A DNA stretch of 64,000 nucleotides, from the NCBI RefSeq assembly GCF_905171765.1, contig NC_053389.1, forward strand, positions 399,204,645 through 399,268,644, in the 5' to 3' direction. The notes under the pieces were generated by a model. The model made no database searches. It was given only the letters and a program-made list of their open reading frames with translations, and was not told where the DNA came from. Origin of the DNA: Bufo bufo. Lineage: Eukaryota > Chordata > Amphibia > Anura > Bufonidae. Positions 11,390 to 22,835 of the stretch are shown here, in pieces; position 1 is the stretch's first letter, and the number at the start of each line of letters is the position of its first letter. A program made the position numbers and the translations under genes.

Positions 11390-13100
11390 GGTAATAACCG
11401 CCCTTTATCCCAACCTTGAGGCAGAGGTGTGGGAAGCCCAGGGAGACGCACCGGATTCCTGTCCTCTGGGGAAGTTGTTTGTTCCTTCCGAATTACGACA
11501 CAAGGTGTTCGAGGAACATCACTGTACAGTTCTTACAGGACACCCTGGGAGCAGATCCACAGTTGATCTCATTTGTCGTGGATTCTGGTGGTCAGGGTTG
11601 TGTAAATATGTTGAGGGCTATGTGTCAGCTTTTGGTACTTGTGCATGTGCTAAGGTGATTCATACTCGGCCTTCAGCATCTCTACTTCTGTCGTCCATCC
11701 CATCCTGACCTTGGACTCATTTGTCTATGGACTTTATCACAGATTTGCCGAATTCCTCAGGAAAAATGCTGATTCTGGTGGTTGCTTCAGCAAGATGTCG
11801 TACTTTATAGCATTGTCAGGTCTACCTAATGCTAAAACTCTCACATACAGGTGAAACTCGAAAATTAGAATATCGTGCAAAAGTCCATTTATTTCAGTAA
11901 TGCAAATTAAAAGGAATTGCATTAATGCAGCTTAAAATTTGAATTTTGTGAAAAGGTTCAATATTCTAGGCTCAAAGTGTCACACTCTAGTCAGCTAATT
12001 AATCCATACCCCCTGAGCAAAGGGTACTTCAAAATTTAGACTTTGGGGTTTCATAAGCTATAAGCCATAATCATCCAAATTATAACAAATAAAGGCTTGA
12101 AATATCTCGCTTTGCATGTAATGAATCTATCTCATATGTTAGTTTCACCTTTTAAGTTGGATTACTGAAATAAATGAACTTTGCACGATATTCAAATTTT
12201 TCAAGTTTCACCTGTGTTTGTCGATAACATTGTGAAGCTACATGGTATTCCCACTGATGTGGTGCCTGATAGGGGGACTCAGTTTGTTTCCAGATTCTGG
12301 AAGGCGTTCTGTACTCGCCTGGGAGTACAATTGTCCTTCTCTTTTGGCCTTTCATCCTCAGTTGAACGGACAGACTGAACGCACTAACCAGAATCTGGAG
12401 ACTTAGTTGAGATGTTTTGTCTCATGGAATCAGGAAGAGTGGTCTTCATTTTTGTCTTTGGCCGAGTTTGCCATAAATAACCATAGGCAGGACTCCACTG
12501 ATAAGTCGCCGTTTTTTGGGGCATATGGGTTCCATCCGCAGTTTGGCACATTTTCTGGTACTGAGACTTCTGGAATACCTGAAGAGGAAAGAATTTCCTC
12601 TTCTTTGTTTTCTATTTGGCGGGAAAATAAATTAATAAATTAATAAATATAAATGGATGGCTGACAAGAGACGTATGAGTGATACGGACCTGAGAGTGGG
12701 TGATTCTGTGTGGCTGTCCACAAGAAACATTAAGTTGAAGGTACCTTCTTGGAAGTTGGGTCCAAGGTTTATTGGTCCATAAAATTCCTCTGCCATTATT
12801 AACCCGGTAGCCTTTCGTCTTGAACTTCCACAGGCTTTAAAAATTCATAATGTTTTCCACAAATCAAACACATACGTCCTCCTTGCCTCCTGCTCCTCTC
12901 ATGGGGGACGGTAATCTTGAATTTCAGATTGCCAGGATAGTGGACTTATGAATTCTCCGTAGATCCCTTCAGTACCTCGTACCTCGTGGAGGAGAGAATG
13001 TGGGTTCCAGCGGCCAATGTTAATGCTAGTTGCCTTGTGAAAATCTTTCACAGGGCCCATACGGATAAGGTCGGTCCTGGGTGTCCAGAGGCCACCCAAA
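11390..13100 (+). pseudogene. Gypsy-1 integrase with chromodomain-type tail
   Basis: This integrase is broken by frameshifts and an inserted MITE (11848-12214). The zinc-binding HHCC part is seen at 11480-11660 (HKVFEEHH, TGHPGS, then TCAC). The catalytic core restarts after the MITE: VKLHGIPTDVVPDRGTQF carries the second catalytic Asp, followed by ERTNQNLE and EWSSFLSLAEFAINNHRQDS. The C-terminal part (VGDSVWLSTRNIKLK, GPRFIGP, NVFHKS, and MWVPAANVNA near 13000) matches the GPY/F module and remnant chromodomain region of chromoviruses. At least three frameshifts or stops are needed to connect the blocks. Confidence 0.85.
11848..12214. mobile_element. Tc1/mariner-type MITE in gypsy-1 integrase
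   Basis: This 367-bp non-autonomous element begins CAGGTGAAACTCGAAAA and ends with the inverted match TTTTCAAGTTTCACCTG. A second, internal match is TTAGAATATCGTGCAAA against TTTGCACGATATTC. A TA precedes the left end; the right flank reads TG, so one copy of the target dinucleotide has probably mutated. Removing it brings the two integrase halves together. It has no coding capacity. I recall near-identical non-autonomous elements across fishes and amphibians, which I cannot check here. Confidence 0.85.
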
Positions 13101-13113
13101 GAAGGGGGTGTAC

Positions 13114-13713
13114 TGTCTCGGTCCCTCCAGTGACAGAGGTTAGAAGATCTGAGAGACTGTCTGCATGTTAGGTCATCTAAAAGCCTATTTGTTTTCACTT
13201 GTTGCAGTGTTGTTCTTGGTAATGACCACACCTCTTGTCTCAGGTGTAGCTTGTGGTCATTACTGCTCCTCTCTTTAGTCTGGACTCACACTTCTTACCA
13301 GGCAGTTGATATTCTCTGCCTGGAGTTGGAAGAGCTGGTGTGTGGTCCTCATCTGAGTTCCTGCTCATCCATTTTCTATTGAAGATAAGTGTACTTCTCT
13401 TGGTATTTTGTTGCTCCCATTTGCTTGTTGTTTACTAGGCCTTAGAGAGACGCTGGTTCGTTCATCTGGGAAGGAACCAGTAGTCTCAGACCCTGTCAGT
13501 AATCATAGGGTTTTTCAGGGTTACTAGGGCCTAGGTTTCCGGTTTATGAATATTCCCACCTTCAGGGTCTATTCATACTGACAGGAGTCAGGGCTAGGTT
13601 TAGGGTTTCCTTAAGTGGTCACCATTTCCATTTCTCTATCCTTGAGGCCTAGTTCCTGGTCATTTTCCTTCTGTTGTCATTCTGGTGTTCCTCCCCTCCC
13701 TTTAACTGTGACA
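13114..13713 (+). repeat. Gypsy-1 3' LTR
   Basis: This 600-bp LTR runs from TGTCTCGG to TGTGACA and is more complete than its 5' partner. The minus-strand solo LTR at 55205-55741 also contains the segments missing from the 5' LTR, which confirms the LTR boundaries. Confidence 0.85.
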
Positions 13714-14017
13714 GTGCCTTAGGCGGACACAATGACGTCATCGCGCCACCTGCGCTGGCCTCTGAAAAGCTGCAGACCGAGTGCCTGCAGCCTATCAGAG
13801 GAGTAGAAAAGTGAGATGCCTCCCCCTTGCCCTGCAGCAGTGCTCATCTCCCGCTGCCGCCACCAAAGCACTGAACTTGGATTCATCCTGTTCCATTAGA
13901 TAGCTCTGTGCAGTGATTGATGCAAACTGGATTCCTATGGATCCCTTCAACTTCAGATTACACAGACTGCACTGTCCCAGCACTTTCCCTATTCAAGATT
14001 CGATAATTTAATCTTTG
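13714..14017. other. Flank of gypsy-1, probable minisatellite-unit remainder
   Basis: No gene is seen. It contains a TGACGTCA palindrome (13733-13740) and GC-rich sequence ending at an A/T-rich patch before the TTAA at 14018. Its composition fits the sequence left of gypsy-1, so I infer it is the other half of the insertion target. Confidence 0.4.
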
Positions 14018-15690
14018 TTAACCGCCTCCGGACCGCCTAACGCAGGATTGCGTTCCGGAGCAGGTCGATTCATTCGTCCTTGACGCGCCGGTGTGTCATC
14101 TCGCGAGACGCGAGATTTCTTGTGAACGCGCGCACACAGAAGCGCGCGTTCACAGGAACTGCAGGTAAATGAGCTGATCTACAGCCTGCCAGCGGTGGCA
14201 GGCTGTAGATCTGATTTTTTTTAACCCCTGAAAGGTATATTAGACGCTGTTTTGATAACAGTGTCTAATATACCTGCTACCTGGTCCTCTGGTGGTCCCT
14301 TTTTCTTGGATCGACCACCAGAGGACACAGGCAGCTCTGTAAAGTAGCACCAAACACCACTACACTACACCCCCTTTGTCACTTATTAACCCCTTATTAA
14401 CCCCTGATCACCCCATATTAGACTCCCTGATCACCCCCCTGTCATTGATCACCCCCCTGTCATTGATCACCCCACTGTAAGGCTCCATTCAGATGTCCGT
14501 ATGTGTTTTGCGGATCCGCGGATCCGATCCGTGGATCCGCAAAACACATACGGACGTCTGAATGGAGCCTTACAGGGGGGTGATCAATGACAGGGGGGTG
14601 ATCACCCCATATAGACTCCCTGATCACCCCCCTGTCATTAATCGCACCCTGTAAGGCTCCATTCAGACGTCCATATGTGTTTTGCGGATCCACGGATCCA
14701 CGGATCCGCAAAACACATACAGACGTCTGAATGGAGCCTTACAGGGGGGTGATCACCCCATATAGACTCCCTGATCACCCCCCTGTCATTGATCACCCCC
14801 CTGTAAGGCTCCATTCAGACGCCCGTATGTGTTTTGCGGATCCACAAAACACGGACACCGCGGATCCGCAAAACACGGACACCGGCAATGTGCTTTCCGC
14901 ATTTTGCGGATCCGCACATTGCCAGAACTATATAGAAAATGCCTTTTCTTGTCCGCAATTGCGGACAAGAATAGGACATGTTCTATAGGCTCTACAAAAA
15001 ATGCAGTGGTCGCCCGATCAGGCCTGATCTTGTGCGCACACTTGCGTTCAGTCCGCCCCACCGCAGTGACTGAAATGTTTTTTTTCTGATCGCTGCGTAA
15101 AATCGCTGCGGCGCTATAAAAAGATCACTTTTGAGGGGCATGGCGAGTTCATAGAAGATTTTTTTTTTCTCTCACAAGTTAGAGGAAATTATTATAATTT
15201 TTTTTTTTTTTTACAAAGTCTCATATTCTACTAACTTGTGCCAAAAAATAAAATCTCACATGAACTCACCATACCCCTCACGGAATCCAAATGCGCAAAA
15301 TTTTTTAGACATTTATATTCAAGACTTCTTCTCACGCTTTAGGGCCCCTAAAATGCCAGGGCAGTATAAATACCCCACAAGTGACCCCATTTTGGAAAGA
15401 AGACACCCCAAGGTATTTCGTGAGGGGCATGGCGAGTTCATGTAAAATTTTATTTTTTGTCACAAGTTAGTAGAATATGAGACTTTGTAAGAGAAAAAAT
15501 AAATAAAATAAAAAATAAAAAAAAACATTTTTTGCTCACTTGTGCCCAAAAAAAATATTCTAGGAACTCGCCATGCCCCTAACGGAATACCTTGGGGTGT
15601 CTTCTTTCCAAAATGGGGTCACTTGTGGGGTATTTATACTGCCCTGGCATTTTAAGGGACCTAAAGCGTGAGAAGTAATTTGGAATCCAA
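14018..15690. mobile_element. Multi-hairpin non-coding element starting at TTAA
   Basis: The element begins at a TTAA followed by CCGCCTCCGGACCGCC. It is built from successive inverted repeats: 12-bp perfect arms at 14121-14132/14143-14154; 15-bp perfect arms at 14176-14190/14197-14211; 19-bp arms with one mismatch at 14233-14251/14257-14275; 14-bp perfect arms at 14284-14297/14313-14326; and the large palindromes at 14447-14604 and 14648-14745. It then continues with AT-rich arms repeated inversely at 15215-15240 and 15462-15487, and with GGGTCACTTGTGGGG matched inversely at about 15375. No open frame is convincing. The TTAA hints at a piggyBac or Kolobok relative. I could not find the opposite terminus. 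Confidence 0.7.
14447..14604. repeat. Large palindrome in hairpin element
   Basis: A roughly 158-bp near-perfect palindrome is centred near 14525. The arm from GTAAGGCTCCATTCAGA through TGTGTTTTGCGGATCC is mirrored by GGATCCGCAAAACACA through TCTGAATGGAGCCTTAC and on into the GATCACCCCCCTGTCATT repeats. A second, slightly degenerate copy spans 14648-14745, and a third left arm without its partner starts at 14803. A separate perfect palindrome, CTTGTCCGCAATTGCGGACA plus AG, lies at about 14948-14969. Confidence 0.9.
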
Positions 15691-15892
15691 ATGCGTGTGT
15701 ATCTAACCAGCAGGAGTTAGTAATGGGCAAATAGAAGATAGTTTTACATGTCTCAATTATCGTTATAGTTTGCATGTGTCTGAGGCAATTCTAAAAATTC
15801 TCTCCAGTCCCCATTCATCTGCTCAGGTGTATAACTGAGCCTTCATTTATAAACAAAAAAGTTCTCTTACTTTTCCAAACAATCATTAGTTG

Positions 15893-16336
15893 TAGTGTTG
15901 ATCATGAATATAGTGATATATATTCGTAATTTCGAATATTCGATTTTTTTTAAATCAGTACACATGATCCCTCCCTGCTTCTAGCTTGTGGGCCAATGAG
16001 AAGGCTGCAGTATATTTGATTTTAGGAGTAGTGTTCTTTGCGAATTTTCGTAATGCAAATTTTTCAACTTACAACTATTAGACAAAGAAGATTATAGCAC
16101 TATATTAGCTAAATTGCTCTATATTTGTTTTTTTTTTGAATATATTCTTGTTTTAGAATATTGCGAATATTCAAAAAAACGAAGTTATAGCAATATAGCT
16201 AATATTCGGAAAAAAAAAAACGAATATAGAGCAATTTAGCTAATATAGTGCTATAATCTTCTTTGTCTAATAGTTGTAAATTGAAAAATTCGTGAAATAT
16301 CGCGAATTCGAATATGACCCCTGCCGCTCATCACTA
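15893..16336. mobile_element. hAT-type MITE with perfect 8-bp target duplication, copy A
   Basis: This is a 444-bp AT-rich element with ends TAGTGTTGATC and GCTCATCACTA. The flanking octamer ATTAGTTG occurs at 15885-15892 and again at 16337-16344, the 8-bp duplication expected of hAT transposition. Long internal inverted arms (about 16057-16140 against 16200-16292, containing TAGACAAAGAAGATTATAGC and its complement) make most of it a hairpin. A related copy lies at 31143-31692. No coding capacity. Confidence 0.9.
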
Positions 16337-16344
16337 ATTAGTTG

Positions 16345-16819
16345 AAGCCAAAAGCAATAATTCACTGCCAATAGTGTACAAAAACCAATGGGACAACATG
16401 AAAACCAAATACTGTATCTGTATCAGATTTATTAGGTTACTTTCACACATAAAATTTTTGTAGCGTTCTTTCCTAAAGTTTTTCTCACTTTTTTTTTTCA
16501 ATGCCATGTACAGGTGTTATCTAAAATTTAATAATGTAATATTAAATGCACCATGTGTATTTTTGTGCTGTTTCATGTGTGATGCATTATTGGTCCACCA
16601 ACATGCCGTAACAGTGTGAGTGAAAAATGCCAGTAAATATGCTGATAAAAAATTGTAACAAACACAACAAAAGAGTGTGTATATGTGTGTGTGAAGTAAG
16701 CCTTAGGCATCTTTTTCAAGCATTTGTGTCGGCAATGATGCCTATGAAAAGACCATTAGTGTTTTATCTGTGATTAACCAATGCGTGAAAGAGGCCAGTA
16801 CTCACAGACAATTCTCTAC
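16345..16819. other. Unassigned DNA
   Basis: This stretch of about 475 bp lies between the hAT MITE and the start of hAT-2. It is AT-rich, with a short GT run near 16675-16695 and no gene or repeat I can name. The octamer duplication shows that its left edge was continuous with 15884 before the MITE inserted. Confidence 0.4.
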
Positions 16820-17152
16820 TAGTGTTGAGCTAACCCGAACTGCAAAGTTCAGGTCCGTACCGAACCGTACCAGCAAAAGTTCGGGTTTGAGTTTGGTGTC
16901 GGGGCATTTAATAAAGCTTGTTGAAAGGCTGCAGGATAGCCAATCAAAAAGCTTTTAAGCTGTGGACACTTAGAAGCCATCAAAGCCATGCCTAGTAATG
17001 GCATGACTGTGATTGGCTGGTGCATCATGTGACCCAGCCTCTATACAAGCTGGATCACGTGTAGCACCACCCATCAGTTCTGAGTAGTGCAGTGACAGGA
17101 AGCAGGCAGCTAAAGTCAGGGAAAGTGTTAGGAATCTTATCTGGCTATTCTG

Positions 17153-18527
17153 TGGGTGACCTATAGTGATTTTTTTTGTGGGTGCAATACACCAGCTTTG
17201 CACCCCTGACACAGAAATATAATAATTAATCTGGCTGTTAATTCTTTGGGTGACCTATAGTGATCTTTTGTGGATGCAATGCACCATCTTTGCACCTCTG
17301 ACACAGAAATATAATAATTAATCTGGCTGTAAATTCTGTGGGTGACCTATAGCGATTTTTTTGTGGGTGCAATGCACAATCTTTTTACCCCTGACTCAAA
17401 AATATAATAGTTAATCTGTCTGTTAGTTTGGTGGGTGACATATACCCATTTTTGGTGTGAGGTACACCTGCACTGCATCCGTGACAGGGAAATTAATATA
17501 GTTAACCTGTCTGTTAGTTCGGTGGGTGACATATACCCACTGTTTGTGTGAGGTACACCTCCACTGAATCTGTGACAAGGAAATTAATATACAGTTGTTA
17601 ATCTGGCTGTTAGTTCGGTGTGTGACATATACCCATTTTTTGTGTGAGGTACACCTGCACTGCATTCGTGACAGGGAAATTAATATAGTTAATCCGTCTG
17701 TTAGATTGGTTGGTGACATATACCCATTTATGGTGTGAGGTACACCTGCACTGCATCCGTGACAGGTAAAATAATATAGTAAATCCGTCTTTTAGTTCGG
17801 TGGGTGACATATACCCATTTTTTGTGTGAGTTACACCTGCACTGCATCCGTGACAGGAAAATGAATATAGTTAATCCATTTGTTAGATCGGTGGGTGACA
17901 TATACTCATTTTTTGTGTGAGGTTCACCTGCACTGCATCCGTGACAGGGAAATTAATATAGTTAATCTGTCTGTTAGTTTGGTGGGTTACATACACCAAT
18001 TTTTTGTGTGAGGTACAACTGCACTGCATCCGTGACAGGGAAAATAATATAGTTAATCCGTCTGTTAGATCGGTGGGTGACATATACCCATTTTTGGTGT
18101 GAGGTACACCAGCACTGCATCAGTGATAGGGATAATAATATAGTTAATCCATCTGTTAGTTTGGTAGGTGACATATATCCATTTTTTGTGTGAGTTACAC
18201 CTGCACTGCATTCGTGACAGGGAAATTAATATAGTTAATCCGTCTGTTAGATCGGTGGGTGACATATACCCATTTTTTGTGTGAGGTACACCTGCACTGC
18301 ATCCGTGACAGGGAAATTAATATAATTAATCCGTCTGTTGGTTTGGTGGGTTACATACACCAATTTTTTGCGTGAGGTACACCTGCACTGCATCCGTGAC
18401 AGGGAAAATAATATAGTTATTCCGTCTGTTAGATCTGTGGGTGACATACTCCCATTTTTGGTGTGAGGTACACCTGCATTGCATACGTGACAGGAAAATT
18501 TATATAGTTAATCTGTCTGTTCAGTGG
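17153..18527. repeat. 91-bp tandem array upstream of hAT-2 transposase
   Basis: About 15 units of 91-92 bp are present. The consensus phrases are GTGGGTGACATATACCCA, TTTTTTGTGTGAGGTACACC, TGCACTGCATCCGTGACAGG and AATATAGTTAATCCGTCTGT. The first three units (17153-17430) form a distinct subtype (GGGTGACCTATAGTGATTTT). Regular minus-strand frames of 66 codons, 91 bp apart, are by-products of the repeat. The array ends about 13 bp before the transposase ATG. Confidence 0.95.
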
Positions 18528-18540
18528 GTGACCTCAAAGA

Positions 18541-21283
18541 ATGAGGAGACCATCAAATAAGTGATGTGGCCCTGGTCCTGGTGCTGCTGGTGTTGGTGGA
18601 GCTCCTGTTACAGGAGAGGACGTCGTCGATCTGTGCCAGCTACACGCCCAAATGAAACACCTTCCTCAGGTGCAAGTAGGCGACAGAACATTCAGCGTTA
18701 TTTTGTAGGCCAGAATACCGGTCTATGAAAGGTAAGGCCAGAACAAGTAGAGGCGGTAGTAGATTGGGTGGATGACAGTGCCTCCAGTTCCTTCACATTG
18801 TCTCCCACCCGGTCCCCTGCTGAAAGAACAGAGTTGGCACCTGCAGCCCATGGGCATCTGTCTTTAACCTCACCCCCTTGCAAATCAGGCAAGCAGTCTG
18901 AGCCCCAAGTCATGCAGCAGTCTCTTATGATTTTTGATGATTCTGCTGGAAGGGTTTCCGTGGGCCATCCACCTAGCCCCGCCCCATAAGTGGAATATAT
19001 TGAGTGCACTGATGCCCAACCACTTATGTTTTAGGATGTGGTCATGGGAGGACCACCACAGCACGTCTCTGATGATGACGAAACACAGGTGTCCACTGCT
19101 TCGGCTTTGTGCAGTGTGCAGACCGGCAAGGAGGGCAGGGGTGAGGAGTAGTTGGAAGATGATGTGGAGGATGATGAGGTCCTAGACCCCACATGGAATC
19201 AAGGTCATGAGAGTGACGTGTGCAGTTCGGAGGAAGAGGTGGTGGTCACACAGCTCCAGCCACACAGCAAAAGAGTGAGCAGGGTGCAAAAGCAGAGTGG
19301 CCATCCGCTAGGCAGTACGCCTGCTATTGCCCACCGCACCCAGGTACTGAGCACACCAAAGCCAGCTCCAAGGAGTTCCCTGGTGTGGCAGTTCTTCAGA
19401 CAATGTGCTGATGACAAGACGCAAGTGGTTGGCACGCTGTGCAATCGGAGCCTGAAGCGAGGCATAAATGTTCTAAACCTGAGCACCATCTGCATGAACA
19501 GGCATCTAAATGCAAAGCACGAGCTGCAGTGGAATACACACCTCAAAAAACACGAAAGATCTCAGGCTCCTCCTGCTCCCTCTTCTGCTGCAGTCTTGGC
19601 CTCTTCCTCCCCCTCTGGAGTGACAGTGGGGAAAATTCATATAGTTCATATAGTTAATCTGTCTGTTCGCAAAGAGAGTATGTGGCAGCAACACCACCAC
19701 CACCGTCACCAAGCATCTCCACACTATCCCATGGAAGCATTCAGCTGTCCATCCCCCAAACACTGGAGATAAAGAGGAAGTACCCCTCTACCCACCAGTG
19801 ATCCCTGGCCCTGAATGCCAGCATTTAAAAATTCCTGGCCTTTGAAGTGATGTCATTCCATCTGGTGGAGACAGAGACTTTTAAAAACCTATGGCAGTGG
19901 CTGTCTCACAGAACGCGGTTCCCAGCCACCACTACATTTCCAGGTAAGCCATCCCTGCCCTGCACAACCAAGTGGCGGACAAAATCAGGTGTGCTCTGCG
20001 CAAAGCCATCTGTGGCAAGGTCCACATAACTACTGATACATGGACCAGTAAGACCTGGCAGGGACATTATATCTCCCTAACTGCACACTGGGTAAATGCA
20101 GTAGCTGCTGAGCCTGAGGCGGATAGCAGTTTGGCGCATGTCCTTCTGCCTCCGAGGATTGCAGGACGTTTCTCGTTGCCTCCTGTTGCCTCCTCCTCCT
20201 ACTCTGATTCCTCCTCTACCACATCCGGTCAGTGTAGCACCTGCACCACAAACTTCAGCACAGCGAGGTGGAAACAACAGCAGGCTGTTTTGAAACTCAT
20301 CTGTTTGGGGGAAAAAAAACACACCACACAGGAGCTGTGGACGGGCATGGAACGACAGGCCGATAAGTGGTTGGTGCCACTGAGCCTCAAGCCCAGCCTG
20401 GTGTTGTGCGATAACATGCAAAATCTCGTAGCAGCTCTGGGCCTAGCCGGTTTGACGCACATCCCTTGCCTGGTGCATGTGCTGAATTTGTGTTGCAGAG
20501 GTTCCTGTAAAAATTACCCCAATATGTCAGAGCTGCTGCAGAAAGTGCGGTCCGCCTGTGTACTCTTTCAGCGTTCTCACCCTGCTGCTGCTCACCCGTC
20601 GGCGCTGCAGCGTAACTTCGGCCTCCCCGCTCACCCCCTCATATGCAACATACCCACAAGGTGGAACTCCACCTTGCACATGCTGGAGCCGATAGTGGAG
20701 TTTCAGCTGCAGCACGCACGGTTGAGTTGCTCTGTGGAACAGCACCACTTCACCAACGAGTGGCCCTCCATGCGGGATGTGTGTGCCGTGTTGCGATGTT
20801 TCGAGTACTCCACCAACATGGCCAGTGCCGATGATGCCGTCCTCAGCGTTACTATCCCACTTCTATGTCTCCTTTAAAAAACGCTTCGGACAATGATGGA
20901 AGAGGATGTGGCACAGGAGGAGGAGGAGGAGGAGGAGGAAGAGGGATCATTTCCATGGTTATCAGGCCAGTCATTCACAAGTGGCTGGGAAGGTGGGTTC
21001 CTGCACCAACAGAGGCCAGGTACACAACTGTCCAGCCAGGACATAGTTCTGGAGGATGAGAAGGGGGACACTGATGATGAGGAGGAACCGTGTTCACAGC
21101 AGGGTGGAACCCACAGCAGCTCATGGGCATCACTTGAGCATGGCTGGGGGGATACAGAGGACACAGACGATGCACCTCTCACAGAGGGCAGCTCACATTC
21201 TAACCAGTGCTGATTACTGGATGGCCACCCTGCTGGATCCCCGCTACAAGGACAATGTGGCATCCTTATTTCTGTAAATGGAG
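18541..21283 (+). pseudogene. hAT-2 transposase pseudogene
   Basis: This is a BED-finger hAT transposase. The start is the ATG at 18541 (MRRPSNK then a stop), chosen because hAT-3 begins MRRASNKGRG in the same way. An acidic, serine-rich leader (VVDWVDDSASSSFTLSP, TSPPCKSG) is followed by a degenerate BED finger (SLVWQFFRQCADDKTQV; the histidine half reads NRHLNAKHE) at 19152-19550. The catalytic part is well kept at 19972-20877: HITTDTWTSKTWQGHYISL (first Asp), KLICLGEKKHTT, LVLCDNMQNLVAALG (second acidic site), LTHIPCLVHVLNL and NIPTRWNSTLHMLE. An acidic run of glutamates follows at 20920-20945, then DYWMATLLDPRYKDNVASLF. The C-terminal SER-FS dimerisation block is absent. Several frameshifts and stops make it non-functional. 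Confidence 0.88.
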
Positions 21284-21703
21284 CATGATCAGAATAAACT
21301 TTTACTATTGGGATAACTGCAATATATATATACTCCTGTAAAATCCTCTGGGTAAAAGCTAGGATTGTTCCATATACAGTGAGAAACAGAAGTATTTGAA
21401 CACCCTGCGATTTTGGAAGTTCTCCTACTTAGAAATCATGGAGGGGTCTGAAATTCACATTGTAGGTGCATTCCCACTCTGAGGGGCAGAATAAAATAGA
21501 AAAATTCAGGAAATCACATTGTATGATTTTTGAAAGAATTTATTTGTCTTGCACTACTGTACATAAGTATTTGAACACCTGAGAAACAACAAGAATTCTG
21601 GCTCTCAAAGACCTGTTAATGTGCCAGTGAAAAGTTCACCTCTACTGCACTCATTGATCTAACTAAGTAGTACCTATCTGTCAGTCAGACGCCAACTACT
21701 ACC

Positions 21704-22631
21704 ATGGGCAAGACCAAAGAGCTCTCAAAAGACACCAGAGACAAAATTGTGGACCTCCACAAGGCTGGAAAGGGCTACGGGGCAATTCCCAAGCAGCTTG
21801 GTGAAATTAGATCAACTGTTGAAGCAATTGTTAGAAAATGGAAGAGGCTAAAGACGACTGTCAGTCTCCCTCGGACTGGGGCTCCATGCAAGATCTCACC
21901 TCGTGGGGTATAACTGATGATAAGAAAGGTGAGGAATCAGCCAAGAACTACAAGGGAGATGCTGGTCAATGACATGAAGAGAGCTGGGACCACAGTTTCA
22001 AAGGTCACTGTCGGTAGAACACTACGCCGTCAAGTTTGCAAATGACCATCTGGATGATCCAGAGGAGGCATGGGAGAAAGCCACGTGGTCAGATAAGACC
22101 AAAGTAGAACTATTTGGTCTAAACTTCACTCGTCGTGTTTGAAGGAAAAAGAAGAATGAGTTGCATCCCAAGAACACCACCCCTACTGTGAAGCATGGGG
22201 GTGGTAACATCATGCTTTGTGGGTGCTTTTCTGCAAAGGGGACATGACAACTTCACTGTATTAAGGAGAGGATGAATGGGGCCATTTATTGTGAGATTTT
22301 GAGCAACAACCTCCTTCCCTCAGTCAGAGCATTGAAGATGGGTCGTGCCTGGGTCTTCCAACATGACAATGACCCGAAGCACACAGCTAGGATAACCAAG
22401 AAGTGGTTCCGTAAGAAGCATATCAAGGTTCTGGAGTGGCCTAGCCAGTCTCCAGACATAAATCCAATAGAACATCTTTGGAGGGAGCTGAAACTCCGTG
22501 TTGCTCAGCGACAGCCCTGAAACCTGATAGATCTAGAGGAGATCTGTGTGGAGGAGTGGCCCAAAATCTCTGTTGCAGTGTGTGAAAACCTGGTCAAAAA
22601 CTACAGGAAGTGTTTGACCTCTGTAATTGCA
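21704..22631 (+). pseudogene. Tc1-A transposase
   Basis: This is a DD34E Tc1 transposase pseudogene. It starts [20 protein letters not shown] at 21704, with a paired-type helix-turn-helix and a GRPR-like linker region ([12 protein letters not shown]). After about 22020 there are frameshifts and an internal loss near RRQVCK that removes part of the linker before the first catalytic Asp (SDKTKVELFG in another frame). The C-terminal frame 22272-22520 keeps the second Asp ([11 protein letters not shown]) and the Glu ([11 protein letters not shown]). The protein ends near [18 protein letters not shown] sequence. Confidence 0.9.
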
Positions 22632-22835
22632 AACAAAACACTGATTTTCTCAGGTGTTCAAATACTTACAGTTGTGTTTAAAATAATAGCAGTGTGTTTA
22701 AAAAAGTGAATAAAGCTCAAAATCCTTCTAATAGTTCAAAAAATACCAGTGTTTGTATTCTTCTTTACAAACTCAAACATTCACTATATAAACTGAAAAA
22801 TGTTTGAAGATTTTGCTTTCCTTTGAATCACTTAA

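Larger units (their letters stand above)
8375..13713 (+). mobile_element. Gypsy-1: Ty3/gypsy LTR retrotransposon (degenerate)
   Basis: This plus-strand Ty3/gypsy element has recognisable gag, protease, reverse transcriptase, RNase H and integrase segments between two related LTRs. The left LTR starts TGTCACGG at 8375, and the right LTR ends TGTGACA at 13713. A purine-rich tract (AAAGAAGGGGG) lies just before the right LTR. The flanking 5-mers (TTGGC and GTGCC) do not form a convincing target duplication. Sequence on both sides (8290-8374 and 13714-14017) looks like the outer part of the minisatellite unit, so the element probably inserted there. It is inactive through frameshifts, a deletion in RT, and an inserted MITE. 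Confidence 0.9.
16820..21374 (+). mobile_element. hAT-2 transposon with 91-bp 5' array (3' end lost)
   Basis: The left end is CTAGTGTTGAGC, matching the hAT-type MITE termini here. It is followed by a sequence with CCAAT-type boxes (GCCAATCA at 16939 and GATTGGCTGG at 17012), then a 91-bp tandem array (17153-18527), and then the transposase gene from 18541. The right part decays at about 21290, and no terminal repeat is visible before Tc1-A inserts at 21377. The same order (terminus, CCAAT-containing leader, array, gene) is seen in hAT-4. Confidence 0.8.

Noticed and set aside
13733..13740. TGACGTCA as a CRE promoter site
   Set aside because: A single 8-bp palindrome in repeat DNA with no gene downstream; gypsy-1 and a MITE lie on either side.
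17347..18447. Series of 66-codon minus-strand frames starting MSPT, 91 bp apart
   Set aside because: They follow exactly the period of the tandem array and change with its random mutations; a by-product of the repeat.
17153..18527. CRISPR-like array
   Set aside because: The units are adjacent without unique spacers, the period is 91 bp, and the context is a eukaryotic transposon.
20893..21213. Acidic glutamate-rich frame as a separate gene
   Set aside because: It lies in order inside the hAT-2 transposase remnant, where hAT proteins have an acidic variable region; a GAG-repeat expansion explains the run.
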